This document shows, piece after piece, positions 23,640-32,986 of a stretch of 64,000 bases of DNA (positions are counted from its first letter, which is position 1; each line of letters begins with the position of its first letter). The notes under the pieces were generated by a model. It saw nothing but the letters and a program-made list of their open reading frames with translations. It was not told where the DNA came from and did not search any database. The position numbers and the translations under genes are program-made. Source of the stretch: Kordia sp050633145 (GTDB lineage: Bacteria; Bacteroidota; Bacteroidia; Flavobacteriales; Flavobacteriaceae); assembly GCF_050633145.1 (NCBI RefSeq), contig NZ_JBOEFY010000020.1:160774-224773 (forward strand). The letters are read 5' to 3'.

Positions 23640-25835
23640 ATGACAAGAAAGAAAAAAAAGAAATCGCACAAGATTCCAAATCTAACAGATGCGATCCTTC
23701 AAATATTTAAAAAATCTTCCAACAAAGTTTATAACTACAAACAAATAGCTTCCAAACTAAATATTACAGATACAAGTGGAAGAAATCAAATTATAAAAAC
23801 ACTCAAAAAACTCAAAGCAAAACAAAAAATTGAGGAAGTTGATCGTGGAAAATACCGTGTTGTAGGAAGTACAGAATATTATACAGGAATTGTAGATATG
23901 ACGTCACGTGGACAAGGATATGTAATTTGTGAAGATTTTGAAGAAGATATTTTTGTGCCAAGTCACAAAATAAACAGAGCTTTAGATGGTGATGAAGTTG
24001 AAGTATATGTATACAAACGCAGAAGAAACAATCGTCCAGAAGGAGAAATTACAAACATTGTAAAACGTAAAAAAACAGAATTTGTGGGTGTATTACAAAT
24101 GCAAAAAAACTTTGCTTTTGTGGTGGTTTCCAATCAAAAAATGTATACGGATATCTTTGTTCCAAAAAATAAAATAAATCATGCACAAAATGGTGATAAA
24201 GTAGTTGTAGAAATTGAAGATTGGCCTGCTAGAGCAGATTCTCCTTTCGGAAATATAATACAAGTACTTGGAAAACCAGGGGAACACAATACTGAAATCC
24301 ATTCGATCTTAGCCGAATATGGATTGCCGTATGAATTTCCAGAACATGTAGAACGATCTGCAAACAAACTAGATACATCAATTCAAGAAGATGAAATCAA
24401 AAAACGTAGAGACATGCGCGATGTGCTTACGTTTACTATTGATCCAAAAACTGCCAAAGATTTTGATGATGCATTATCGTTTCAAACGCTAGAAAATGGA
24501 AACTATGAAATAGGAATTCACATTGCTGATGTTTCACACTATGTAAAACCTGGAACTGTACTTGATGATGAAGCGTACGATCGTGCAACTTCGGTATACT
24601 TAGTAGATCGTGTGGTACCAATGTTACCAGAAATACTCTCAAACGGAGCGTGTTCATTACGACCAAATGAAGAAAAATATACCTTCTCAGCAGTCTTTGA
24701 AATCAACAAGAAAGCAGAAGTATTAAATCAATGGTTTGGACGAACGGTTACGTATTCCGACAAGCGATTTGCGTATGAAGAAGCACAAGTAATTATTGAA
24801 ACCAAAGGAAACGAAATTCCTGCAGATATTTCACTCTCAGGAGAAGCATATACAGTAAGTGATGCTATTGTAGAAGCCACTTTAAAACTAGACGAATTAG
24901 CCAAAATCATGCGCGGAAAACGTATGCGTCAAGGTGCAATATCGTTTGACAAAGTAGAAGTTCGTTTCAACTTAGATGAAAACAGCAATCCTGAAGGTGT
25001 CTATTTCAAAACGCAAAAAGATGCCAACAAACTCATTGAAGAGTTCATGTTGCTAGCCAACAGAAAAGTGGCGGCATTTATTGGAAAACAAGAACCAGAA
25101 AAAACGTTTGTATATCGTATTCATGACGAACCAGATGTTGATAAACTTGCTAATTTACAGACTATTATATCTCGATTTGGATATGCGTTAAATCTAAAAT
25201 CAAGAAAAACGACCACAAGTTCTTTAAACCAATTACTAGAAGATGTAAAAGGAAAAGGAGAACAAAACATGGTAGATACGCTTGCAATTCGAAGCATGAG
25301 TAAAGCAAAATATACCACAAATAACATTGGTCATTACGGATTAGCGTTCGATTACTATTCGCACTTTACATCGCCAATTCGTCGTTATCCAGATGTCATG
25401 GTACATCGTTTACTGCAATATTATTTAGATGGCGGAAAATCTGCAAATGCAGAAGAATACGAAGAAAAATGTGAGCATTCATCCAAAATGGAAGCCTTAG
25501 CAGCAAGTGCAGAACGTGATTCTATCAAGTATATGCAAATCAAATTCATGCAAGATCACAAAGACGAAGAATTTGTAGGAGTTATTTCAGGTGTGACCGA
25601 ATGGGGAATTTACGTAGAAATCATTGCCAACAAATGTGAAGGAATGGTTCGTATTCGCGAAATAAAAGACGATTATTACAACTTTGATGAAAAGCAATAT
25701 GCCTTAGTTGGAGAAGTAACCAAAAACATATATCAACTTGGTGATGAAGTCGTTGTAAAAGTAAAAAATACAGACTTAGTAAAACGTCACTTAGATTTCG
25801 ATCTTATCGGAAAACGTGTTGAGGTAGAAGCGTAA
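23640..25835 (+). CDS. rnr: Ribonuclease R
   Basis: This 731-aa 3'-5' exoribonuclease degrades structured RNA. In order it has a winged-helix-like N-terminus, cold-shock-like domains (about 75-215, GQGYVICEDFEEDIFVPSHK), the RNB catalytic domain with IDPKTAKDFDDALS (about 263-276, metal-binding Asp residues) and GHYGLAFDYYSHFTSPIRRY, and a C-terminal S1 domain (EFVGVISGVTEWGIYVEI). The length is normal. A terminator follows within 30 bp, so it is a single-gene unit. Confidence 0.95.
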   Translation: MTRKKKKKSHKIPNLTDAILQIFKKSSNKVYNYKQIASKLNITDTSGRNQIIKTLKKLKAKQKIEEVDRGKYRVVGSTEYYTGIVDMTSRGQGYVICEDFEEDIFVPSHKINRALDGDEVEVYVYKRRRNNRPEGEITNIVKRKKTEFVGVLQMQKNFAFVVVSNQKMYTDIFVPKNKINHAQNGDKVVVEIEDWPARADSPFGNIIQVLGKPGEHNTEIHSILAEYGLPYEFPEHVERSANKLDTSIQEDEIKKRRDMRDVLTFTIDPKTAKDFDDALSFQTLENGNYEIGIHIADVSHYVKPGTVLDDEAYDRATSVYLVDRVVPMLPEILSNGACSLRPNEEKYTFSAVFEINKKAEVLNQWFGRTVTYSDKRFAYEEAQVIIETKGNEIPADISLSGEAYTVSDAIVEATLKLDELAKIMRGKRMRQGAISFDKVEVRFNLDENSNPEGVYFKTQKDANKLIEEFMLLANRKVAAFIGKQEPEKTFVYRIHDEPDVDKLANLQTIISRFGYALNLKSRKTTTSSLNQLLEDVKGKGEQNMVDTLAIRSMSKAKYTTNNIGHYGLAFDYYSHFTSPIRRYPDVMVHRLLQYYLDGGKSANAEEYEEKCEHSSKMEALAASAERDSIKYMQIKFMQDHKDEEFVGVISGVTEWGIYVEIIANKCEGMVRIREIKDDYYNFDEKQYALVGEVTKNIYQLGDEVVVKVKNTDLVKRHLDFDLIGKRVEVEA

Positions 25836-25864
25836 AATTTGGGCGTTCCCACAACAAAAAAAAT

Positions 25865-25900
25865 AAACCCGCATATTCAGGAAACTCGAAATGCGGGTTT
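25865..25900 (+). terminator. Terminator after rnr
   Basis: AAACCCGCAT pairs with ATGCGGGTTT around a 16-nt loop, followed by ACTTTTTT. The rest of the gap to 26261 contains a TCGAGCGCAGTCGAGA repeat (about 25968-25983) and no visible gene. Confidence 0.75.
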
Positions 25901-26261
25901 ACTTTTTTCATTGCGGTCAGGCTATCCGCTATATCTTTTATCTTGTTTTCAATATAAAGTTGTCACATCGAGCGCAGTCGAGATGCTTTTAGTGTTACAA
26001 ATTTACTTAAATCAACGATAAAAGGATGCCGCTTCTATCCTTAACGCGAAAAAAAGTACTGAGATTTTTCTAAGTACATTCAGTATTTCATAATCAATAT
26101 CAATAAAATTTAAAATCTATTTCTCTTATAACAAATAAGGGCGTCTCAATACTCACTACTAAAATCTCATCACTATATTTTTGTAACATTTTTCAAAAAC
26201 ACATACTAACGTTTCAAACAATCACAAATCAACAATCTAACATCGTAAATCCAAAATCAAT

Positions 26262-26576
26262 ATGATCTTCACTACAACAGACAGTTTTCAAAACAGAGAA
26301 ATCACAGAATACTTAGGCTTAGTTTCAGGAATGACATACAATGTAAACTACAGTTACAAAGGCATGTCGTTCAAAGACATGTTCAACATGAAAAAATACT
26401 ATTCACAAATAGAAGGCGCTATAGAAGAAGTAAAAGAAAAAACATTTCAAAAGCTAAGTGACAATGCAGCAAAACTATCTGCAGATGGTGTAGTAGGTAT
26501 TGATGTAGATATGGAAATAAGTGCTGGCGGCGCAGTGATGATAAGCATTACAGGAACGGCTGTAAAATTGAAATAA
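26262..26576 (+). CDS. YbjQ family protein (DUF74, heavy-metal-binding-domain family)
   Basis: This 104-aa protein shows the family pattern: MIFTTTDSFQNREITEYLGL, then VSGMTYNVNYS with an expanded loop, MKKYYSQIEGAIEEVKEKTF, and AKLSADGVVGIDVDMEIS near the C-terminus. Members form pentameric rings; the biochemical role is not established. It has no obvious operon partner. Confidence 0.85.
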   Translation: MIFTTTDSFQNREITEYLGLVSGMTYNVNYSYKGMSFKDMFNMKKYYSQIEGAIEEVKEKTFQKLSDNAAKLSADGVVGIDVDMEISAGGAVMISITGTAVKLK

Positions 26577-26728
26577 AAAGGTTTTCTTTTTTTTAAATAT
26601 GTTAAATATATATAGTTATAAATTACTGTAAAACCATAATTCACAAAGAATTACACAAAAATTAAATAAAAACTGTAACAAAACGTTTTCTATATACTCT
26701 TTACATACAAACAATAAAACCAAGTGTT

Positions 26729-27403
26729 ATGAAACATATATTCTCAATCATTCTTTTTGCAGTTGCATTCTCAGTAACTGCCCAACAAAAGCCAATAGAA
26801 AAAAATGTAGGTGATTTTAAAGAAGTAAAAGTATTTGACTTAATAGAAATCAACTTAATCAAATCAGACGAAAATAAGGTCGTTATTACAGGTGCTGATA
26901 CAGAAGATGTAGAAATTGTAAATAAGCGCGGAAAACTAAAGATACGCATGAAATTCGATCGAAGTTTCGATGGTTCACGCACGTTTGTAGAAGTATATTA
27001 CAAAGATGTCGATATCATTGATGCTAACGAAGGTGCTATTATTGTTGCCAATGAAACAATAACGCAACCATATTTAAAACTAAAAGCACAAGAAGGCGGA
27101 AAAATTATTGCCAACTTAGAAGTAGATAATTTAGAATCAAAAGCAGTTTCTGGAGGAATTATTGAAGCATCAGGAAAAGTAAAACACCAAGAAATTACAT
27201 TGAATACAGGAGGAATTTACGAAGGAAAAAAACTCATCACAGAACAAACAAAAGTAAAAGTGAGTGCTGGCGGAGAAGCATATATTTCAGCTTCTGTACT
27301 TGCAGATGCCAAAGTAAGAGCTGGTGGATATATTGAAATTCACGGTGATCCTGAAACGATTAAAAAAGACAAAGTCTTCGGAGGAAAAATAAAAGTAAAA
27401 TAG
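26729..27403 (+). CDS. DUF2807 head-GIN-domain protein, exported
   Basis: This 224-aa protein has a signal peptide (MKHIFSIILFAVAFSVTAQ, cleavage after A-Q at about residue 19) and a right-handed beta-solenoid-like auto-transporter adhesin head domain of the GIN type. The recurring pattern includes FDLIEINLIKSDENKVVITG and VKVSAGGEAYISASVLADAK. It probably sits in the periplasm or on the outer membrane. The function is unknown. A terminator follows at 27441. Confidence 0.85.
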   Translation: MKHIFSIILFAVAFSVTAQQKPIEKNVGDFKEVKVFDLIEINLIKSDENKVVITGADTEDVEIVNKRGKLKIRMKFDRSFDGSRTFVEVYYKDVDIIDANEGAIIVANETITQPYLKLKAQEGGKIIANLEVDNLESKAVSGGIIEASGKVKHQEITLNTGGIYEGKKLITEQTKVKVSAGGEAYISASVLADAKVRAGGYIEIHGDPETIKKDKVFGGKIKVK

Positions 27404-27440
27404 ATTCGCATTCTATAATACCATTTCATCAATCAATCTT

Positions 27441-27473
27441 AAAACGTCTAAACTGCCATTTAGACGTTTTTTT
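27441..27473 (+). terminator. Terminator after the DUF2807 gene
   Basis: AAAACGTCTAAA pairs perfectly with TTTAGACGTTTT around CTGCCA, followed by TTT. Confidence 0.85.
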
Positions 27474-27715
27474 AGTGAAACCCATTATTGAAAAGCATAG
27501 CGCATTCAATAATGCTGGTTGAACTAATGCTGCTGCACAGCGGTATCTTTTCCTTTTATACATAAATGATTCTCACATTTAATAACTTTTAAACGAACCC
27601 AATAGTCGAGAAGCGAAGCGCACACAAAACTGTAAGTTGAACTAAATATCTAAGAATAAAGAACGACTATTAGAGATCTCAAAAAGATAGCAACAGCAGT
27701 TATAAAAGTTGAAAA
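27474..27715. repeat. Intergenic repeat-like sequence
   Basis: This spacer contains ATTGAAAAGCATAGCGCATTCAAT with GGTTGAACTAATGC (27485-27530). A similar element follows: GTCGAGAAGCGAAGCGCACA with GTAAGTTGAACTAAAT (27605-27650). Related bits appear at 42525-42545 and 30580-30600. No gene is visible. Confidence 0.4.
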
Positions 27716-27799
27716 ATGACAAAAAAAATAGCAAAAAAGAAAGCTAATGAAAATAAAGTAAAAAAAATTATACCAGAAATGGAATATAAAAAGCCGTAA
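27716..27799 (+). CDS. Possible lysine-rich microprotein, 27 aa
   Basis: The frame reads MTKKIAKKKANENKVKKIIP then EMEYKKP and stop. It is strongly basic with an EMEY motif, and starts 27 bp before the LysE-family frame's upstream edge. The short length in AT-rich DNA makes chance possible. Confidence 0.25.
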   Translation: MTKKIAKKKANENKVKKIIPEMEYKKP

Positions 27800-27826
27800 T
27801 TGCATCACTTTTACTACTTTTGTTAT

Positions 27827-28477
27827 ATGGTTGACGGACTACATTACGCAGTTTTATACGGATTATTTTTATCGTTTGTCGCTATTGGACCTATATTTTT
27901 CCTTTTACTTGAAATAAGCATAACCAAAGGATTTAGAAGTGCCTTAGCATTCGATTTTGGAGCTATTTTCGCAGATATTGTTTTTATCTTTTTTGCGTAT
28001 TATAGTACTTCAAGTCTTATTGAAAAAATAAAAGACGACCCTAATTTAATCATCTTCGGAGGTTTAATTCTTTGTGCGTATGGAGTTATTTCTTATATAA
28101 AAACAGCCAAGTCTTTTCGGAAAATAGTGCGTGAACATTATAGTGTTGATACTAACAACAAAAAGAATTTTATAGGCTTATTTATAAAAGGGTTCTTTTT
28201 AAACTTCATTAACTTTGGTGTATTGGCTGGTTGGATTGTAGCAATTGCAACTGCAACTAAATTCACTGGTGGAACCAAATTAGGAATGTTCATTTTTGTA
28301 GCTACAATTTTAGTAACCTTATTGGTTATGGATATTACAAAAATTATGTTAGCTAAAAAATTAAAAAACAAAATGACACCTCGTTTTATCTTTAAAGCAA
28401 AAAAATGGGTGAGCATTATCATTATTGTTTTTGGAGCAATAATGATTGTAAAAGGATTTTATTCAAGAATAGTGTAA
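27827..28477 (+). CDS. LysE family amino-acid exporter-like membrane protein
   Basis: This protein of about 216 aa has six hydrophobic segments and the LysE/RhtB layout. An N-terminal G-L-x-L-x-x-x-x-G-P motif is visible as GLFLSFVAIGPIFFLL, followed by AFDFGAIFADIVFI, and later GFFLNFINFGVLAGWIVAI. Members export amino acids or small metabolites. I prefer ATG 27827 (MVDGLHYAVLYG); nine extra upstream residues are possible. A TACTTTTG element lies just before this ATG, so a short leader or a later start is conceivable. Confidence 0.8.
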   Translation: MVDGLHYAVLYGLFLSFVAIGPIFFLLLEISITKGFRSALAFDFGAIFADIVFIFFAYYSTSSLIEKIKDDPNLIIFGGLILCAYGVISYIKTAKSFRKIVREHYSVDTNNKKNFIGLFIKGFFLNFINFGVLAGWIVAIATATKFTGGTKLGMFIFVATILVTLLVMDITKIMLAKKLKNKMTPRFIFKAKKWVSIIIIVFGAIMIVKGFYSRIV

Positions 28478-28503
28478 GACAATATAAAAATAGAGATATA
28501 AAA

Positions 28504-28530
28504 AAAACCTTCTGATTATCAGAAGGTTTT
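28504..28530. terminator. Bidirectional terminator between the LysE gene and tRNA-Cys
   Basis: AAAACCTTCTGAT and ATCAGAAGGTTTT form a perfect 13-bp stem with one loop base. A- and T-runs flank it, so it can serve the LysE gene (+) and tRNA-Cys (-). Confidence 0.85.
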
Positions 28531-28540
28531 CTTTTTTTAG

Positions 28541-28611
28541 AGGCGTCGAGCGGATTCGAACCGCTGTACAAGGTTTTGCAGACCTCTGCCTAGCCACTCG
28601 GCCACGACGCC
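28541..28611 (-). tRNA. tRNA-Cys (GCA)
   Basis: The minus strand reads GGCGTCG at the 5' end and CGACGCC plus discriminator T at the 3' end, a 7-bp acceptor stem. The D arm has GGCCGAGTGGCTAGGCA, the anticodon loop is TCTGCAAAA with anticodon GCA, and the T arm has GGTTCGAATCC. It is 71 nt with no encoded CCA. The U73 discriminator fits tRNA-Cys. Confidence 0.95.
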
Positions 28612-28753
28612 ATTATTGATGCAAATTTAACCAAATTTACATTTTATGCAACAAAAAAGAAACATTAAATAACTCGAATCACTGATAAGAAAACCCTACA
28701 GATTTTTAATTCTTTCTTTTTCTGAACAATACATAAGATTTTATGTATAAAAA

Positions 28754-29113
28754 TTATGCGCGTTTTGAAGTCATTTCAATAGTAACCATTTCAACATTGC
28801 CACCAATAGGCGGGTTTATTTTAGACACTTCAACGGTAGCTTCATTAACAATAGCTATTTCATCAAAAATTCTATCTAAAACACGTTTAGCTACATGTTC
28901 TAATAATTTTGAACGAATTGCCATTTCTTCTTTTACAATTTTATTAATGTGAACATAATCAACAGTATCTTGTAAATCATCACTCGTTGCAGAAGGTTGT
29001 AAATCTGCTTTTACAGCAACATCTACACGATAATCGCTTCCTATTTTACTTTCTTCAACCAAACAACCATGAAAGGCATATACACGAATATTGGTAACTC
29101 TGATAATTCCCAT
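28754..29113 (-). CDS. folB: Dihydroneopterin aldolase
   Basis: This 119-aa folate-biosynthesis enzyme converts 7,8-dihydroneopterin to 6-hydroxymethyl-dihydropterin. It shows VYAFHGCLVEESKIGSDYRV at the N-terminus (pterin-binding region), DTVDYVHINKIVKEEM, LLEHVAKRVLDRIF with the conserved Glu, and VEVSKINPPIGGNVEMV with the catalytic-type Lys. The length is typical. It is probably co-oriented but independent of the zinc-ribbon gene upstream at 29159. Confidence 0.93.
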   Translation of the reverse strand: MGIIRVTNIRVYAFHGCLVEESKIGSDYRVDVAVKADLQPSATSDDLQDTVDYVHINKIVKEEMAIRSKLLEHVAKRVLDRIFDEIAIVNEATVEVSKINPPIGGNVEMVTIEMTSKRA

Positions 29114-29158
29114 AAATTCTATTTTAAGAATGCAAAAATAAGTTATTAATATTAAATT

Positions 29159-29368
29159 TTAACCAGTGAATAAATCAAAGATGTTGCTTAATGCACTTGT
29201 TTTTGCTTTATAAAATTCTGTGTAGGAACAGCGCTCACAACTTACAGAACTAAATTTTGCACTTTGTACATCAAAGATTTTTGACCAGCGTCCGCCAGTT
29301 GCACGCATCTCTCCTACTGTATACGTTCTATTATTACATTTTGGACATCTATAATTTGAATGCTGCAT
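29159..29368 (-). CDS. Zinc-ribbon nucleic-acid-binding-like protein, 69 aa
   Basis: Two CxxC knuckles (YRCPKCNN near residue 8 and SCERCSYTEFY near residue 48) are separated by a short beta-rich segment. This matches the small zinc_ribbon proteins of the DUF2082 type, ending in a hydrophobic SNIFDLFTG tail. The function is not established. It lies 45 bp upstream of folB on the same strand. Confidence 0.75.
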   Translation of the reverse strand: MQHSNYRCPKCNNRTYTVGEMRATGGRWSKIFDVQSAKFSSVSCERCSYTEFYKAKTSALSNIFDLFTG

Positions 29369-29469
29369 AAATTTTTGTTAAGGTTATACGATATGTTTTT
29401 ATATCAAGTTAGTATAGAACTTACTAATATCGTTACAGACAAATAATTTTATATATAGTATTTTAGCGT

Positions 29470-30573
29470 ATGCAAATAGAACTTTCTTTATTTTCTATAT
29501 TAGACATATTAACTGCTTCTACAGCGTTAATGTTAGGATTATTATTCTTTACAATTAAATCAGAAAATAGAAAAGCAAATATATTTTTAGGGCTATTTTT
29601 ATGGAGTATAGCAATTCAATTAATCAACGGAATTGTATTTGAATATTATGAAGAAGAAGATATCGAAACTACTTTTTATATCTTGGATCCAATATTATTT
29701 ATCCTTCTCTTTTTATTTTTCTATCTAAATACAACTATCAATCAATCAATTAATAAGTGGTATTATTTGTTATTCATTCCAGGAATTATACAGAATATTT
29801 TAATCAATAGTAGCGTATTAAGAGAGATTGAAGAAAGGTTTGAAGATTTTATTTTACTGTTCTATTTCTTTGAAATACTATTATTGATTTATGTCTTTAA
29901 AATACTAAAAAATCATAAAAAGAGAATTAGTAATTTTTATTCTGAATTGGAATTTAAATCACTTTCCTGGCTAAAAAGTATTCTCATCGCAATTTTATTA
30001 TTTCATCTAATTTTAATTGTTGAAGGAATTACTGGCGTGGAAGAAGCAGAAAATGAATTGTGGGAAGGTATTTTTCAAATCTCAGCAATTTCTTTACTAT
30101 TCTTCACCGTATATTGGATTGGATATAATGGTTTTTCACAACCAGAATTATTCAAACAATATCTATTTCAAAGAGAAGATATAGACCCGAAATTAGAAAC
30201 AAAAGAAGAAGATTCTTCTAATGAACTTCAAGAAAAATTCAACAAAATTCAAACAATTATTTCAGAAGAAAAACTATATACCGATTCAAAATTAAATCTC
30301 CGAACACTTTCCATAGCATTAGATATAAAAGAAAAAGAACTTTCCAAAATGATAAATCAGTGTACAGAATCTAACTTTTATCAATTCATTAATAACTTTC
30401 GTGTACTAGAATTTAAAAGATTGCTTCAATCTCCAAAAGCAAAGCAATTATCTATTTTAGGTCTTTCGCAAGAAGCAGGTTTTTCTTCAAAATCAACGTT
30501 TTACAGTACATTCAAAAATGCTGAAGGAATGACTCCAAAACAGTATGAACTATCCCTTAAAAAGTCCGAATAG
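29470..30573 (+). CDS. AraC family transcriptional regulator with N-terminal membrane domain
   Basis: This 367-aa protein has an N-terminal half with six to seven hydrophobic segments (about residues 5-220) and a C-terminal AraC-type double HTH (about 262-362). Visible HTH parts are LNLRTLSIALDIKEKELSKM, FYQFINNFRVLEFKRLL and LGLSQEAGFSSKSTFYSTFK, then GMTPKQYE. Such membrane-linked AraC regulators are common in Flavobacteriaceae and probably sense a signal at the membrane; the targets are unknown. It is a single gene with no clear operon partner. Confidence 0.88.
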   Translation: MQIELSLFSILDILTASTALMLGLLFFTIKSENRKANIFLGLFLWSIAIQLINGIVFEYYEEEDIETTFYILDPILFILLFLFFYLNTTINQSINKWYYLLFIPGIIQNILINSSVLREIEERFEDFILLFYFFEILLLIYVFKILKNHKKRISNFYSELEFKSLSWLKSILIAILLFHLILIVEGITGVEEAENELWEGIFQISAISLLFFTVYWIGYNGFSQPELFKQYLFQREDIDPKLETKEEDSSNELQEKFNKIQTIISEEKLYTDSKLNLRTLSIALDIKEKELSKMINQCTESNFYQFINNFRVLEFKRLLQSPKAKQLSILGLSQEAGFSSKSTFYSTFKNAEGMTPKQYELSLKKSE

Positions 30574-30666
30574 ACGCAGCTGGACTAGTTGAACTGCATA
30601 AAGTATAAGCTTGGACGTTAATTTGTTGTGTCAAAAACACACAATTAATTAAATACGTTATAATTT

Positions 30667-31548
30667 ATGAAAAGAGTATATCCAATTATGCTAGGACTTT
30701 TAGCAACAATCACAATAAGTTGCATTTCTTGTTCAAATGATGACAATACCATTACAACAACACCGACAACTCCAACACCTTCAGGGATAAACCCAGGAAC
30801 CGATCCAAACTTTACCATTGTTGCAAACAGTGACGCTGGCTTTGCAAGTTTTAATAGAAAAGTAGAGGTTTTTGGCATTGATATTTATGCAGTAGCTGCT
30901 GTTGAAGATGCCAAATTATTACATGCTGCTAATGTAATGGCACAATACTTAGATAATAATGAAGATGGTGTGGTAGATGATCAATTAGTGATTGATAAAA
31001 TGGTAGAAAACAGAGCTTTTTTAGTAATGTGGGCTACTGAAAATGATTTAAATATTAATCCACCAGCTGGAAGAATTGGACAAGATCTTGGAAATGATGA
31101 AACGAACCCTTCGTTTGTATCAGGAGGAAGAACTGGACAGTTTGATGCCTCTTTAGAAGAAGTTTTACACATTATCAATAATGCAGGTCATTCGTTTGCA
31201 TATCCAAGTGCGTTTGGACAAAATGCAGGTTCAGATTTAGCAAATGCCATGGATATTGCCAGAGGCGGGCAATTTATGACCATTCCAAATCCATATCCAG
31301 ATGGTGCATGGTATACATATGATGATGCAACGTGCGATTATGCCTCTTGTCAAACGATAGAATATCTATACTGGGCATTAACTTCTATGTTAGGAGCGCA
31401 AGAAAATAGACTGAACGAAATAGGTCATGAATGGAAATTAAATACAAATGCATTAGTACAAAGTACGGATACAGCAATTTTTACCTTGCTAAGCAATCCT
31501 ACTTATAAAATGCCTACGGTATTACCAGACGGAACATACAGACACTAA
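30667..31548 (+). CDS. Hypothetical lipoprotein, 293 aa
   Basis: A signal peptide ends in a lipobox with Cys22 (ISCISCSNDD), followed by a T/P linker (about 28-40). The mature domain has an EF-hand-like loop DNNEDGVVDD (about 96-105) and SLEEVLHIINNAGHSFAYPS. It also has a C-terminal region rich in aromatic residues (WYTYDDATCDYASCQTIEYL). The E-x-x-H...H spacing is reminiscent of a metal site, but no HExxH motif is present. No family is recognised. It resides on the outer membrane or in the periplasm. Confidence 0.7.
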   Translation: MKRVYPIMLGLLATITISCISCSNDDNTITTTPTTPTPSGINPGTDPNFTIVANSDAGFASFNRKVEVFGIDIYAVAAVEDAKLLHAANVMAQYLDNNEDGVVDDQLVIDKMVENRAFLVMWATENDLNINPPAGRIGQDLGNDETNPSFVSGGRTGQFDASLEEVLHIINNAGHSFAYPSAFGQNAGSDLANAMDIARGGQFMTIPNPYPDGAWYTYDDATCDYASCQTIEYLYWALTSMLGAQENRLNEIGHEWKLNTNALVQSTDTAIFTLLSNPTYKMPTVLPDGTYRH

Positions 31549-31669
31549 TAAAATTAAAAAGCGTTGTAAGCTGTTGTTTTTATAAACAAAATAGAATATA
31601 AAGTCTCCATTAAACTTTGTTAAATGTTAAAGAATAACAGCTTTACAACCACTAAAAAAATACTGAAAA

Positions 31670-32842
31670 ATGAAAAAAATAAACGGCATAACAATATTAT
31701 TCCTAGGGCTTTTCTTTATGATAAGTTCTTGTAGCAATGATGACAACACAGTACAAACAACAACAAGTTCTGAAACAACTGAACAACAAAAAGTATTCAA
31801 AGAATTTTGGGATATTTACGATAGACATTACCCACTAATGCATCGAAAAAATATTGATTGGCAAATAGTTTATGATACATATTATCCACAAATAACAGCA
31901 ACAACGACAGATTCTCAATTGTTAGGAATTTTTCAAACCATCATGGGAACTATTATAAAAGACGGACATTCTAGTCTAACGTTTAATAATACGCAAGAAG
32001 CAGGTTTTGAACCAGCATTCAATGAAAATATTGAAAATATGATCCAAAACAACATTGCTAGCAAAGTGAATATTGTAGCTAGTAGTGTAAACAATCCGTA
32101 TATCTCTTATGGAACACTAGTAAGCAATTCAAACATTGGATATATCAATTCTAAAAACTTCGAACCTGTAAATGAAAATGATAGTGAATTCAACAACTTT
32201 AAAGCTATTGTAGATGAAGCTTTAACAGCATTACAAAACAAAAATGGAATTATCATAGATGTTCGAACAAATGGTGGCGGACAAGGTCCTTTTGCATATT
32301 ATTTAGCTGGAAGATTCTTTGCAAACAATACTCCAATAGAATTGATAAGGCAACGTATAAAAACGACCACAGGAAGTACAACGGCTTCATTAGGAAATTG
32401 GGCAACAACTGAATTTGAAGGCTATGCAGATGCTAGAGTGGAAGGTGGATATGTAGCAGGAGTTTTCCCTGAAGACAACACCATAACTGCTTCAGGAACG
32501 TTTCAGTATACAAATAAAATAGCCGTTTTAACATCAAGAGGAACTGCAAGTGCTGCTGAATATTTTACAGGAGCTATGAAAACACAAAACCATGTAAAAA
32601 CGATTGGCGATACTACGTTCGGAATCTTTGCAGGAAGTGACATATTTACACTAACCAATGGCAGTGGAAAATGGAGAACTAGAGTATCGACACACGATGT
32701 TGAAATCATGTATAACAATACATTTCAATCTTTTGAAGGCATTGGTATTACTCCAGATGAACCTATAATTCCAACAACTACTCAAGTAAATGCAGGAAAT
32801 GATGTTCATATAGAAGCTGCTATAAATTATATTATAAATTAA
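31670..32842 (+). CDS. S41 family peptidase lipoprotein
   Basis: This 390-aa lipoprotein (Cys21 after MISS) is followed by an S/T/Q-rich spacer. The catalytic features are DGHSSL with His100, GIIIDVRTNGGGQGPFAYYL (193-212), and GTASAAEYFTGAM with Ser294. The Lys of the FGKG motif seen in CtpA enzymes is absent (TTFGIFAGS). A tricorn-like Ser/His arrangement is therefore more likely than the Ser/Lys dyad of the protease at 6246. It probably processes peptides in the cell envelope. It is in the same orientation as the preceding lipoprotein, with a 120-bp gap. Confidence 0.88.
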   Translation: MKKINGITILFLGLFFMISSCSNDDNTVQTTTSSETTEQQKVFKEFWDIYDRHYPLMHRKNIDWQIVYDTYYPQITATTTDSQLLGIFQTIMGTIIKDGHSSLTFNNTQEAGFEPAFNENIENMIQNNIASKVNIVASSVNNPYISYGTLVSNSNIGYINSKNFEPVNENDSEFNNFKAIVDEALTALQNKNGIIIDVRTNGGGQGPFAYYLAGRFFANNTPIELIRQRIKTTTGSTTASLGNWATTEFEGYADARVEGGYVAGVFPEDNTITASGTFQYTNKIAVLTSRGTASAAEYFTGAMKTQNHVKTIGDTTFGIFAGSDIFTLTNGSGKWRTRVSTHDVEIMYNNTFQSFEGIGITPDEPIIPTTTQVNAGNDVHIEAAINYIIN

Positions 32843-32892
32843 TACAGCAATATTTACCAGCCAAGATGATTTGTTTATTAATTATGTTTAAG

Positions 32893-32921
32893 AACCTTTC
32901 CTGCCAATAGCAAGAAAGGTT
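32893..32921 (+). terminator. Terminator after the S41 lipoprotein gene
   Basis: AACCTTTC pairs with GAAAGGTT around a 13-nt loop, followed by TTTTTT. Confidence 0.7.
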
Positions 32922-32949
32922 TTTTTAGTATATATTCACTTTAATTCGC

Positions 32950-32957
32950 TAATTTTG
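32950..32957 (+). promoter_or_regulatory. -7 promoter element of glnS
   Basis: TAATTTTG fits TAnnTTTG and lies 30 bp upstream of the glnS ATG, a usual distance. Confidence 0.5.
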
Positions 32958-32986
32958 CGGCTTTAAATGTTGAAATAAATACTCCT

